A stretch of DNA of 64,000 nucleotides from Oscheius sp. JU75 (lineage: Eukaryota > Nematoda > Chromadorea > Rhabditida > Rhabditidae): contig JASJZC010000007.1 of NCBI GenBank assembly GCA_037178855.1, positions 7,254,001 through 7,318,000 on the forward strand, written 5' to 3'. Of this stretch, positions 25,401 through 35,750 are shown in pieces; position 1 is the first letter of the stretch, and every line of letters begins with the position of its first letter. The translations under genes and the position numbers were made by a program. The notes under the pieces were generated by a model. That model did not search any database. It saw only the letters and a program-made list of their open reading frames with translations, and was not told the origin of the DNA.

Positions 25401-26245
25401 TGAAAACGCGTTCAAATAATTTCAAATACCACCTACAATGTGATCTCTCGGACCTTTAACTGCTTTGATATCTGTGATCTTAGGCGGTCGAACCACATTC
25501 GAGTGGTCGCCGAAACTCTCGAAGAGCACCTCGCACTTTGCCTGCAACAAGTCAATGTCTATCAGACAAGACTACTGAGCACATCTAATTATAAATGCTT
25601 ACAGGAGAGGTGACTTTCTTGGCAATTTCGTTAAGCGATCGTATCCAGGCGTCCAAAGGACCGGGTACTTTGCGAAAGTTGTTGTACATCCAGGCCAAGA
25701 ATTCGTTCGTCCATTCGCAGTTGCTGAAAGTCAGGCTGAGTATATAGTGTTTGAGATTTCTTACGTGCTACCGGCTGAGGAACCAGTGATGCCATTTGAT
25801 GTTTTCGTGGCTGAATCTCCAGGTGATGGTCCTCCAAGATATGTTAGGGCATAGTAGCAAGCAGCGGCTACTATTCCCCAAGAGAGGAGTAGCCACAGCA
25901 TTTCCGTACCAAGACGGAGTAGCACTGAAAACGAATCTGTTTGTAGTTACGGATTTGGATATCACCCTTGGCATAGTACACACACGTAGGACTGGTATAA
26001 AGCAAAACAATTAGATAAATAGAGCCTAGAATGAGAGCGATGATGAATGCCTTCAGGGCACCTTGTTGAAATTGTTCTGGGACAGTGGACAAATGGTCCT
26101 GAAGATGTTTTGTTTTAGCTTGCAAGCGTTGTAGTTGTTCTTTCCAGGGCGGAATAGGAATATTTTGATTCGTGGAAGGTTGGGGCGGATCGTTTGTCGA
26201 GATGTAGGAGAGGGGTCGTGTCTGACTGTTTCGGGAAGTGGTCAT
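22480..26245 (-). CDS. SMP-C2-C1 membrane-contact lipid-transfer protein (TMEM24/C2CD2-like)
   Basis: Probably an ER-anchored lipid transporter at ER-plasma membrane contacts, by analogy with TMEM24/C2CD2. From ATG 26245, a cytosolic coiled-coil-like stretch precedes a hydrophobic helix (KAFIIALILGSIYLIVLLY). The next exon, joined in phase 1, carries a second one (MLWLLLSWGIVAAACYYALT). The SMP (TULIP) domain follows (about 25730-25000) with DAWIRSLNEIAKK and IYANVHFPCIKLKLISSQR. Then come a polar linker, a C2 domain (about 24560-23950) with KLRVKVIKANRLG and ANPYWEETFAL, a coiled coil near 23560, basic Ser-rich sequence, and a C-terminal C1 finger (22900-22620) with HTFVAVKI, CHVC, CRDC and HKSC. 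The stop is TAA at 22480-22482. A shorter protein could start at the ATG near 25902. The terminal C1 domain is not in human TMEM24 and recalls PDZD8, which has SMP and C1 but a PDZ domain; I see no PDZ here. Confidence 0.85.
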
Positions 26246-27116
26246 GTCGATCGCGTCTGGGGGTTGACGAGGTACACGGCCAGAAGGGGGAATGCACTGA
26301 TTGAGCACAGTATCGGCGCCCAACCAGAGCAAATATCCGCGAGCGCGTAGTCAAACATCCCTGACTGTGCGCCTTGACATATTTTAAATCTCAGGGCATC
26401 CACAATATCTGCCGGTACGCGCAAAGGTTATTTTAGGGAGCAGGAGGTAAACACAGATGCTACGGGCAACTTTTCGCGCTTGAATCAATGCTAACAGAGG
26501 GCTTAGGGGCTTGCAAAAAGTCTGCAAAAGATCACAACCTTTTGACAGCATTTTTTTTGATTCAGAACCTTTTAAAACTTCTCAATAAGTTATAGGAGAA
26601 AAAGAATAACCAGGAGGTGTTGGACGGAACATATTTGACAAAAGACTGAAGAAACTTGTGGTTTTTAACATGTTTTGACACCAACGCATGTATTCATATG
26701 CAGAGCTAGTCTAGTGACTAACAACTTACTATGTTGTGAGAAGGTACAAATATCTTTTCTTATCTTTTCAGTTGAACCAAAACCCCAGAAAAGTGATCAT
26801 ATGCTGCTATAGCGATGCACAAAAGTATCTACAGAAGCTACTTTTTCTTTCTTTCTAAGTCTCGCGAGATGTATGTGTTGAAATATGTAGCCTAACAGTG
26901 AAAGGGTAAAAATGTCGATCGAAAGTGTGAGAAGAAACGAGAGAAGCAACAGTTGTGAACGTCGCGGTTAGCCGCAATCAGTTTACGTTTAGTAAAAAGT
27001 CAAGTAGTAGCTAAATAGTTGTTGATCGGGAATCCATAAGCTGGCTTGTGCGGAAAAGAAGTAAAATCATCATTACTATATGACTTCGAAAAAGAGACAA
27101 ATGTTTCTGGAGTGGA
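26246..27116. other. Intergenic stretch
   Basis: Upstream of the lipid-transfer gene. It holds AT-rich sequence (26450-27000) without an exon chain I can support. The part next to 26245 is probably 5' untranslated and promoter sequence of that gene. Confidence 0.4.
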
Positions 27117-27427
27117 TTAAGATGCAACACTGCATGGATTGAAGGCGGATCCGACAGCTTTGACCGGCAACAGGAAGTTGAGAGCAAGATAAACAGTGTT
27201 CGCCGCAAAGCAAAATGCAACACGTCTGAAAAGCGTGAATGGGTCAAGAGCCTTGTGAAGTGACTTTATCCCTTCGTTTCGATTTCTCAAATCCTTTTGC
27301 AGATAAACGAGAAAGCAATTTTGAAACGGCAATTTACCTGAGGCGAGTCGAGTGAGCCGAGATGTTGTAAGACGGCGTTCGCCAACAGTTTAATATGCTG
27401 CCGACGACAGCCGACGGCCAGCTTGCT
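27117..27427 (-). CDS. Possible small membrane protein, incomplete
   Basis: On the minus strand an exon at about 27427-27339 (donor GTAAAT) and another at 27224-27117 (acceptor CTTTTCAG) join in an open frame ending RVAFCFAANTVYLALNFLLP and a TAA at 27117-27119. The second exon has a hydrophobic stretch that could be a membrane helix. I cannot find a convincing start: the 5' exon frame is closed by TGA near 27450, and an AG at 27427 would need an intron of only about 23 nt behind it. It may be a broken gene or a spliced gene whose first exon I missed. It lies head-to-head with the small + strand gene starting at 27629. Product unknown. Confidence 0.3.
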
Positions 27428-27628
27428 AAAATAAAAGAGCTGCCTCACTGATAGTTTTCTAGATTTGGAGAAGATCTGGCCATCTTTGGCTATTAACTGT
27501 GAGAACATAGTGACGAGGAAATGACTAATTTCAATCACAATATTTGTGAGAACTGTTTGGCACGGCCGCAATAAAACGTGTCAGCAAGAGGGAAAGAAAC
27601 AGTTCCTCGACTACTCTCGCATCTTAGA

Positions 27629-27844
27629 ATGTCCGAACAAACTGCCCCATTCGCCCAAATCTCTACCCACGAGACCACCTCAGGCTTCCCGTCGAAGTTG
27701 TCCGCCCCGGATCAGTGAGTTGCTTTTGGAGCTATGACATACATCCAACTTTTCAGCACAGATTTGCGATATGTGCGATTTGAGGTGCTGAGAAAGGAAG
27801 AAAATGTTGAACAAATATTATTGATATCTTATGTTTGTTCCTAA
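27629..27844 (+). CDS. Small two-exon protein, 57 codons, unknown
   Basis: Exons 27629-27714 (donor GTGAGT) and 27757-27844 (acceptor CTTTTCAG) join in phase 2 to give 57 residues ending with TAA. The ATG is one base behind a CTTAG, which may be a trans-splice site. The N-terminal half is polar (MSEQTAPFAQISTHETTSG). The second exon is charged, then hydrophobic (RYVRFEVLRKEENVEQILL). The 42-nt intron matches the other introns in the window. I do not recognise the family. The alternative long + frame over the same bases, starting at 27546, has poorer composition. Confidence 0.45.
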
Positions 27845-28388
27845 GTCCCTAATACGGTTCTAGGCGCAGTTGAAGCGAGAGGGGGTGTTTCGCAGTAGCA
27901 AAGGAGTAGTCCAGCTCAGGAAAAGAGGCACTGTGAACACGGAATAACAATTTAGTCTTTTTTCTGTCAATGAAGTGGTCATTAAAACCTTCTGCTAACT
28001 TCTGCAGAAGGTTTCAAGAAGAAGGATAAACGTTATGACGCTTTCGAAAGCATCTTCTTCTCTGTCGCCTACACTGCTGACATAACCGGTCCCTTGAAAA
28101 GCAATGGTTAATTTTTTCTTCATCTCTTTCTAGTCGTCTTCTGAAGAGCTCGGGTTCACATTGGCCTTATTCAGATAATGAGCAGGTTTTGCAAAGTATA
28201 TTGGAACTTGGATTTCTTTTGTCCCCTATCTTTTGAAACACCACAAGCTCTTTTTTGACCGTCGGAAGCGGATGCTAGGAAACAAGGGATCATCCCTTAT
28301 GAATAAGTCACCACAAAAGACTCGCACTGCTAAGCAGAGGACTGTCACTAGGCATTTGAGCCGATGTGACGACGCAACACTTTTCGAA
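27845..28388. other. Intergenic stretch
   Basis: No supported exon. A short plus-strand frame running into 28233-28388 is upstream of the likely start of the seven-helix gene and has basic, low-quality sequence, so I treat it as 5' untranslated or promoter DNA. Confidence 0.35.
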
Positions 28389-30438
28389 ATGGCTCTTCGA
28401 CACATGGAGCTTTTACTTTTGCTAATCGCTGTATTTGTTACACTAGTACTCGCAGAAAACTGTACCTGCGATGGAGTTATAGCCAAATCAATTTCTGGAA
28501 CTCAGTGTACATACAACGTAAGATATTTTTAGTTTCGAGTAAGTGGTGAATTCAGATCACGGGCGGTAGCGCTGTCAACATTACTGGTTGTACTTGTGGC
28601 GTAGACACTTACCAAGACGTGAATCTCACGACGAATATTTCAACATGCAGTGCCACTACCACAACAACCATGAGTGCAGTTGCTACGACCTCATGCAATG
28701 ACGATGACAACGATGGAGTCTGTGACTATCTCGAGTATGCTCAATACGTTCGTTGCTACAACCAGACGCTATCGGACAGCATGAGTGATATTACCTGGGT
28801 AGGTTCAACAAACATTTTTGGTCAATTACGTTCAGTACGCGCTCATCTTCGGCTCGGTATGGGTCATATTCTGGTGTGTTCTGACCATCATCATCAACAT
28901 TGCACACAAGTAAGTCTAAGAATGCGCAAACGGAGTTCAAATTTTTAGGAATAGCGGTCATCACAGATTCATACACCTTTATGAAGAACTAGGCATTATT
29001 GTTTTGATGGTAGCTGTTGGAATTCTGAACTTCTTTTTCGACAGCTACTCTCAACAGGTATCCAGAAGTAATACTGACCAAACACCTCTTCCAGATGGCC
29101 TGCAAAATAGTGGCAATAGCATCGCACTTTTTCATGGTCCTCGTAGCAGCTGCCTTCTTTTTTGAAGCAACGTTTGCTGAATCGTGGGTATCATCACAGG
29201 TGTAACAAGGATCTATTTAAGAATGGTCCATGGAAAGCCTAAAAAGAACGGATGTGTTCCAGCTGTGCTCAACTACATTCTGCCAATCATTTTGGCAGCT
29301 ATTCCAGCTGGTGTGACCTTCTATTTTCAGCAAGACAACTATGGAACGACTTACAGACAGTATCTAACAATACCTAGCCAACCAAAACGAGTTATAGCTG
29401 CTTTGCTGTCCTTACCCAGGACATGATGTGGGGATTTATCATTCCGGTCTGGATTCTGATTTGTGCGGCCACTTTGCAAGCTCAATTGGCTTGTCTCGGA
29501 TGTGACCTGACCCGAAAGGAACAGGATCAAGCTCAATGCTTTTGGGCAAAGTATATTGATTCTCTGACTTAAAATGGCATTATTTTGAGGAAATCTGGAA
29601 AGTATCTGACGTTAGTAGCTCTGCTTCTACTGAGCATCTGGCTGACGATAATGCATGCTGGAGACGAACAAGTGAGTTGATCTTAGTCGCAAACATTAAC
29701 CAGAAGTAGCACTGACTGTATGGCCATGACAATAGATATCACTGGAAACAGCAGAACCAGATCACATGGATGGTTTCCCTATAGTAAAAGATAAGTAGCG
29801 AACTGCTGAGGAAAACTTGACAGCGCAAATGGGGCTCTTACAGATAATTTTACTTGGAACTCAGTGCATTTTTCAGGTGCTCTACCTTTTCATTTTGGCT
29901 GTGGTACTGTGCGTTATTTTCGGTCCAGTACTCTTCATCTGTCATACATCTTGTCACATTAATGTCAGTCAAACCTATTCTCAGCATAACTCAATACATT
30001 CAGACTTGTAAGAAATGGGGAGGATCATCTGGATTCAAGAAGATGTACAGTCTTTGTCCGGAACGTGATCTTGAGAAGAAGATTGTCTACGAAGAGAAAA
30101 TTGTCTATCGGGACAGACCAGGACAACCAGCTTACCAGGTGAATCGTATTAGTGCCTAGCATGATTGTTCTTCTTAGCCTCCCGGACAGTTTGGCTACCA
30201 ACCTGGAGCAGGAGGTCCTCAACCTGTGGGTCTCTATTATAACGATTATTGGCAGAGAAGAGGTTATCTTTTAACCTTTTTTTCTGCAAAAGTTGTAAGA
30301 AAGGTTCTGAAACTTGTTCAGGCGGCCCCCGTCGGCGATATTCACACTCAGGCGCAACACTTCTATTCGTGGCTGTATGACGACAAGAAGAAGAAGAACA
30401 ATGCAAACGACATCCTTTTCAACCCGAAACCCTACTGA
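28389..30438 (+). CDS. Seven-helix membrane protein, secretin/adhesion GPCR-like, nematode type
   Basis: The start is ATG 28389 (or 28404), opening a signal peptide (MELLLLLIAVFVTLVLA). A small Cys-rich, N-glycosylated ectodomain follows (CTCDGVIAKS, CTCGVDTYQDVNLT, several NxT sites and an acidic DDDNDGVCDYLEY). The transmembrane part starts in the exon after 28838 (YALIFGSVWVIFWCVLTIII) and includes CKIVAIASHFFMVLVAAAFF, VLNYILPIILAAIPAGVTFY and WGFIIPVWILICAATL. The order and the Cys at the start of the third helix resemble family B/adhesion receptors, but I see no GPS cleavage motif and no recognised peptide-binding domain. The cytosolic tail has charged repeats (KKIVYEEKIVYRDRPGQP) and ends NANDILFNPKPY with TGA 30436. 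AATAAA is at about 30451. The number of helices is counted by eye. Ligand unknown. Confidence 0.65.
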
Positions 30439-30645
30439 GAACAGCAAAGAATAAACTTGTTAACAAAGTTCATGAGGTCTGTTGTCCGTTAGGCAAATAC
30501 CGATCCATTTTTAGTGATTATAGAGTAACTGTATCAGTGTAAAGCGAATACAACATTTAAAATTTACTGACAAATTATCAGAAAACGAATTACACTGAAC
30601 ACTACGCTTGGTCAACAAGTGTCTCCTTCTCTTCTCCTTCTCCAT

Positions 30646-31195
30646 CTACTTGAGTTTGGATATAACAGCTATGTTTCTTCCTTTCTTCCCGTTTTCTCCT
30701 GTCCTCTTTATCCGAACTGTCAGCTCACTAGTGCTAATCGGACTATGCGTTTCTTACCAGGCTTATCCGTCCAGTTGTTCCAGTTCTTTGAATTTTGTAG
30801 TGACAACCAGTTCTGGAAAGCTGGTACAAACTGATTCAGCAGAATCTGCCAGTAACTGGTCATTCCCTGAAAACGGACTTACCATAGAATGGATGGTCTC
30901 ACTTGATCTTGGCCATGAGCCCAAGTGTTTAGTTGTTCCATTGCAATATAAGCAAATCCGATCAGGTAAGAGAAAAAGTGCCGGCTTGACACAGTTCGTT
31001 TGCCTGTGGGTAGCAACAGTTTTTTTCTCGGCAAACCGTATACTAGAAGTATTCGGACGATATTCTGGAAATATAGTAACTCATGTTTGAAAGTGCGCCA
31101 TACTTACAGGTCAACATTGCTTGGCTTATTCTTGCTACCACTGCAGTGTGTGAGTACAGATTCTGTTTCCAATTCGAGACGAAGGTTTTCCACAT
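30646..31195 (-). CDS. Four-exon protein of 135 residues, unknown, tryptophan-rich
   Basis: A gene visible only after splicing. Exons on the minus strand are 31195-31108, 31042-30903, 30866-30758 and 30716-30646. Introns have GT donors (GTAAGT, GTGAGA, GTAAGA) and AG acceptors (CTTCTAG, TTTTCAG, GACAG). Phases agree throughout (1, 0, 1) and the total is 408 nt, 135 codons plus TAG. The start reads MWKTFVSNWKQNLYSH. The middle is basic then hydrophobic (FFSYLIGFAYIAMEQL), next comes a Trp/Asn-rich stretch (NWLSLQNSKNWNNWTDKP), and the end is basic (RTGENGKKGRNIAVISKLK). The basic N-terminus plus one possible helix would suit a mitochondrial or membrane protein, but that is a guess. No family recognised. 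It sits between the seven-helix gene and that gene's duplicated tail, on the opposite strand. Confidence 0.6.
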
Positions 31196-31518
31196 TTTGA
31201 TCTTGTGTTGTTGTACTTTGCGTATTTTTTATAAGCCTGTATTTTATGAAAGTGGATCTACAATAAATATTAGAATCACTGAAGAATAAAAAAATTTACA
31301 TCAAAAGATCGTATATTTCATCAACGCTTCGAAAGTAGTCTTCTATTATTACTAGCACCAATTCGACCATCAGACGTGTAGGGCGAGACAGAGCACTTCG
31401 CGGAAAAGATCTGGACAGAAATATTCTGATGGGAATGCCAGCTTGCTGCATGTTCAATTTAATTCATGTTCAGAATAATTTGATGGCAGTTCTAAAAGCG
31501 TGAAACAAACCTTTTCAG

Positions 31519-31625
31519 ACTCTTCCATGATCCAAGCGACCAAACCAAAAGATGTACTGTTCAATTCGAAATCTTACTGATAGTCGGTAAAGAATAAACT
31601 TGTTGACCAAATTCACTAGTGCTGA
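31519..31625 (+). pseudogene. Duplicated 3' end of the seven-helix gene
   Basis: After a CTTTTCAG acceptor at 31518, a short frame ends KPKDVLFNSKSY then TGA at 31578-31580. The seven-helix gene ends NANDILFNPKPY then TGA. Similarity continues past both stops into the 3' untranslated part, including the shared AAAGAATAAACTTGTT block (about 30446-30462 and 31588-31604). The rest of the gene is not repeated upstream, where the minus-strand 135-residue gene lies. It is either a decayed partial tandem copy or a remnant terminal exon. Its acceptor phase (1) does not match the donor used for the original last exon. Confidence 0.6.
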
Positions 31626-31790
31626 AAGCACTATTGCTATTGTTTTCATGGTCTTTTAGTACAGAAGTGACACTCTAATGAATAGCAGACAGAGATCTAG
31701 CGTCACGAGTCAACAAGTAAAAATTACTGATACGGTTCTATTTGACTGCGATAAACTCTGTTCAAGTTTTGGTCAAACGAATTTTAATCC

Positions 31791-34700
31791 ATGAGCTGGT
31801 ATTATAGCAGTGATTTCGATTCCGACTTCGAGGATGAATCAGAATCCGATTCGTCGGAGGTCACTCCGCTTCTTGCACGACAGCGGTCCCGAAGGTGAGT
31901 GTGTGGGGAGAACCGGCTGCGGAACTATGTGACTTTTTCTCATTTTCATTGTGGAAAGTCAGTTTGATCCAGTTTTCTGTGATTGTTTCACTCATGTGTC
32001 TATCGCCAGACATGTCCATTGTGTCCACGATAAGCACCTGTCTGAATCAGTTTGCCCTTGGACCAAAAATCCAAAGTTCATTTGTGCACGAATTTGATAG
32101 GCGTCACTTTCTGATCTCACCTTATCCAAACTTACTCCATCACTCGTTGGCCTCACACTATTTCGCTTCGTTGAGGATTTCTTATTTTGTTCAGGACCTC
32201 AACGAGTAGTCAGCAGTCTTCCGTCAGTTTCTTACCGCATTCTTTTGGTTGCCTTGAAAGCAATCTGTCTTAAAAATGCTTAGATCAACTTGAAAATTCT
32301 AATGAGTGAAATTCTTATGAAAATTTCCACAGCCGTTAAAAAACCTATAGTTCAGCTTTGTCATATATTAGGTTCAGAAAAGACGACGTTTTCTGGTCAT
32401 GCAAAGCACAAAAACAAGCGCTAAAATCTGAACTTGGCAGACAGAACAAAATACATGTTGCAGTTCATTGCTCTTTTATCAAGAGAACAGTTGGTCGAGC
32501 TTAGCCACATGATCTGTTGTGCCAGTTATGGAAAAACTCTTAGCAAGTAAACAAAACCGTCTGGGGCATCCCCCTTAGGCGATCATTGGTAATATTTGTA
32601 CATCTTCTCTTCACTGATTAGTGATATCATTGATATTTACTTACTGTTTAACCGTCAACACAGGTGCGGACCTTTAATATTTAGTGCATTGATAAGCTAC
32701 CTGTCCGCATTATAAAAGCTCGTTGACACTTTGAACCTACTCTCTGATTTTTGTTCATTTTACCAAACAATTGTGGCGTGCCCCTGCAAACGCTTATCCT
32801 TTTTCTTGGAGAGTGATAACGGCTCTCTACTGCCTCTGTTTATTGTTGAATTAACTCGCCCGGTTTCCAGAATGTCGAATAAACGCATGCCAAGTTTGCG
32901 GATGGTCATAGTGGCGCTGATCACATCGCTTGGAGGATCATTTCATTTTGGTTTTCAACTCACACTAACAAACTCATCACAAGAAGCTTTTGTCAGCTTT
33001 ATGAACAAAACTTTGGCCACACATTTTGATGGCGGATTGTCCGAAAGCACACTTAAGGTATGTATGCCGAGAAAAAGATAAAACCGCATATTCAGAATAT
33101 TTGGAGTTTTGTAGTTGCCATTTTGTTCCTCGGAGCATTGGCAGGATCATTTCTCATCAGTTTGACAGGAGATTTCGTGGGTCGAAAACGTGGTCTGTAT
33201 ATTTCTATCGGGCTCGGGATGGCGTCCGGTGGCTTATCTATTGTCTCCTACTTTGTAAGTCATCAAATGAGCGCATGATAAAGGTTCTTGCAGATCCCAT
33301 CATTCATCTGCTATGTGATTTCACGAATAACCATGGGAATCTCAGTCTCCCTCAGTCTGGGACTGTCCGCACTGTTCCTCTCTGAAGCCAGGTTAGCCTT
33401 TTTTCGGATCACGTGTTATCAAATTACCCCTTGGCCTCTCATGCGTTTGTTATCGGCTACTCCCACCTGATTTTTATCTCAACTCTTGGGGCGGTTGTCA
33501 TCTGCCCGAAATTGACGAGGCCCCCGGTGCCGAGACCAAGAAATCATTTACAGTCCAAAAGAATGCCGTGGATCAATTGGCATGATCACCGGAGTCTGTG
33601 TACAGTTCGGAACAGTGATTGGATCAGTACTGGCAATGCCTCAGCTCTTTGGAACATATAACCAATGGTATCTTATTTATATATGTGAGGTGGCAATGAT
33701 GGTGGTTTTCTACGTAATGCTCCCCTTCTTGCCAGAGTCGCCTGGGTAAAACGAGCATCGGAGCAAGCCTATATTTTAAATTGTAGGTATCTAATTCAAA
33801 GAGGTGCCTTTGAAACTGCGAAAAAAGCAGTCATGTTCTTCCACAAGTGTACAGAGGAGAGAGCTGACGAGATTTTGAACGAGATTAAGGTAAAAACATA
33901 AAAAATCGACACCAAAGGCAGTCTAGGAAGAGCAAAAAAAGGCCAAAAAGCAATATGGAATGCTCGATATTTTGAAGAAAGGATCATTGAGAAAGAAAGC
34001 CATGATTGGTATGATTGTTACATTCGCCATGTCTTTCAGTGGAATCGCTGGTAAGTTTTAACACAAATTGATCCGAATAAGCATTTGTCAGTGATCAACG
34101 CGTACGCGTTCGACATTCTCATGGACACCGGTTTGTCGAGTCTCGGAGCTTCGCTCGGAAATATTGGTATTGCGCTTGTTAGTGTTGTAAGTCCACATGA
34201 TTTAACAACAAAACCATTTTTTTTAGTTTGCTATCGTAATCGCTTCGACTGTTGTTGACAAATTCGGCCGAAGGCCACTCTTGCTGTTTGCCTTCGTGGG
34301 ATGCCTATTCTGCAATTTTGTCATTTTTGGACTCATGTTCACTTTTGACAAATATGGGGTAAGTCCTTGAAATGTTGTTATCAAAAAGGTGCAGTCAGTT
34401 TCCCGAGGTTTTAAGGGAAAACATAATATGAATGGAGCTTTTCACGAAAGTTTCGTTTCAGTACAGCGTACTGGGTTTCTGTCTAATCTTTGTGATCTGC
34501 ATCTTTATCGTCTTCTTTGCCATCGGTCCTGGTCCCCTCTGCTACTTTATCAATGCAGAACTGGTCGGTCTGTCGGCTAGGAGTGCGGCACAAAGCTGGG
34601 CCAGTGTAGTCCAGATGCTGAGGTACTAAAGTCCTTCTCGAAGAGTCAATACCTGTTTTAGTCGATTCATTCTGGTAGCCAGCTACACTCCATTGAAAAA

Positions 34701-34953
34701 TCAAATCCACTCATTTGCTTATCTGATCCTGTTCGTCGCGCCAGTGGCAGCATCTATAGTCTATCTTTACTTTTATTTGCCTGAGACCAAAAATAAGAAT
34801 GCTGCTGAGGTAAACAGGTCAAGTTTTTGTAACAAAAGATTATTTTAGGTGGAAGAAGCCATGACAAGATTGCCCACAATCTTTTCATTAACCCACAAAA
34901 GCAAAACTGCTCCAGCGTTAGAGAAGAAGGAAGAGATCTTCACTCATATATGA
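31791..34953 (+). CDS. Major facilitator sugar transporter (GLUT-like)
   Basis: A 12-helix MFS sugar transporter, probably a facilitative hexose or polyol carrier. The core starts at ATG 32872, one base after a TTTCCAG acceptor. It includes GFQLTLTNSSQEAF, GDFVGRKRGLYI (the conserved loop between helices 2 and 3), ISRITMGISVSLSLGLSALF, PKECRGSIGMITGVCVQFG, FLPESPGYL (the PESP motif), VDKFGRRPLLL, AIGPGPLCYFINAE and YLPETKNKNAAEVEE (the PETK motif). All hallmark sugar-porter motifs are present. The stop is TGA 34951. An upstream exon 31791-31894 encodes an acidic Ser-rich tail with a di-leucine sorting motif (SSEVTPLLARQRSRR). It ends in phase 2 and joins the 32872 exon in frame; it can also join 32195-32273, giving a 60-residue protein. 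The core is certain; joining the first exon is inference. Confidence 0.88.
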
Positions 34954-35314
34954 GATTAATCCCAAGTTTATGTACATTACGGCTGTCGACCTAATAAAAC
35001 TGTCGGGCCAAATGTCTTCCTTGCTTAATTTTTTTCCTCGCGCGTGAGTGTCTTCACACTTGATCGGCCGTAATCTGAGCTTGTAAAAAAGCGGGTCCCT
35101 CAGCGAGGAGACGCATCAACCGGGAGCCGGCTCAGTCTGATTTAGAGAGACACGTCCGACACACCTGGTTTACACTCTTTCTCGGCCCGCAATTGGAAAA
35201 TATTGCGCTTAGTGGCCGTAACATGCATAAATTTGATTGTTGCTGAGAACAATCAAAATTATCCGTTCCATCTCATGAGATGTTTTGTAACAGGTCTTTC
35301 GTGAAATTTATCGC
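34954..35314. other. Intergenic stretch with AATAAA and a hairpin
   Basis: Begins with the transporter 3' end (AATAAA near 34993). At 35232-35257 there is a perfect 10-bp inverted repeat (TTTGATTGTT, 6-nt loop, AACAATCAAA). Otherwise this is presumed promoter of the next small gene. Confidence 0.4.
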
Positions 35315-35750
35315 ATGCTGTTCTTAATAACTATGCTCTATTTTTGCAAGTTTTATGAGTATAAGATGGTAAAAGATAAGAAGCCCTTCCCGAAATCGTC
35401 TGTACTCTACAATGGTTATAGTTTTGAGACGCTCGTTCTCACCTTTGGGCCTCTCTCCTTCACTTTGCCCAATTCTGGATGTGAATCTGCTCCAAGCAAG
35501 ATTTGTGCTCAGATCAAGGTAAACTAAGTAATCAGCATGACATTTTGAAATCGTCGTGAGTTTTGAAATAAATTAATTTTCGACTTGAAATCTAACCTCT
35601 ATACATTCTACGTGATTTTGCCCGCATTCCTTGACACTTTAGGAGACGTCATTCGTTAACAGCATTGGAAGCAAAAAGAAAACAGGTGCTCTGAGAACAG
35701 GAATTGAAATGATATACGATGCTGTGCTCAGAAGCATGGTTCCCGGCTGA
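35315..35750 (+). CDS. Two-exon protein of 103 residues, unknown
   Basis: Exons 35315-35518 (donor AAG|GTAAAC) and 35643-35750 (acceptor CTTTAG) join in phase 0 to give 103 residues and TGA at 35748. The N-terminus is hydrophobic (MLFLITMLYFCKFYEY) and may be a signal peptide or anchor. Next come a basic patch (MVKDKKPFPKS), a mixed region with two Cys (LPNSGCESAPSKICAQIK) and a helical-looking end (TGALRTGIEMIYDAVLRSM). The 124-nt intron is AT-rich. I do not recognise it. A short secreted or type II membrane protein is the simplest reading. Intron phase and continuing frame are the main evidence. Confidence 0.45.

Noticed and set aside
26242-26424. Minus-strand frame MRVPADIVDALRF as an extra N-terminal exon of the lipid-transfer gene
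   Set aside because: It is in a different frame from the 26245 start with no intron between, so it would need an unlikely splice. Treated as 5' flank.
30608-31090. Plus-strand frame of 160 codons opposite the hidden minus gene
   Set aside because: It reads through intron-like sequence of the minus gene, has no acceptor at its start and no family match. The minus-strand exons explain the region better.
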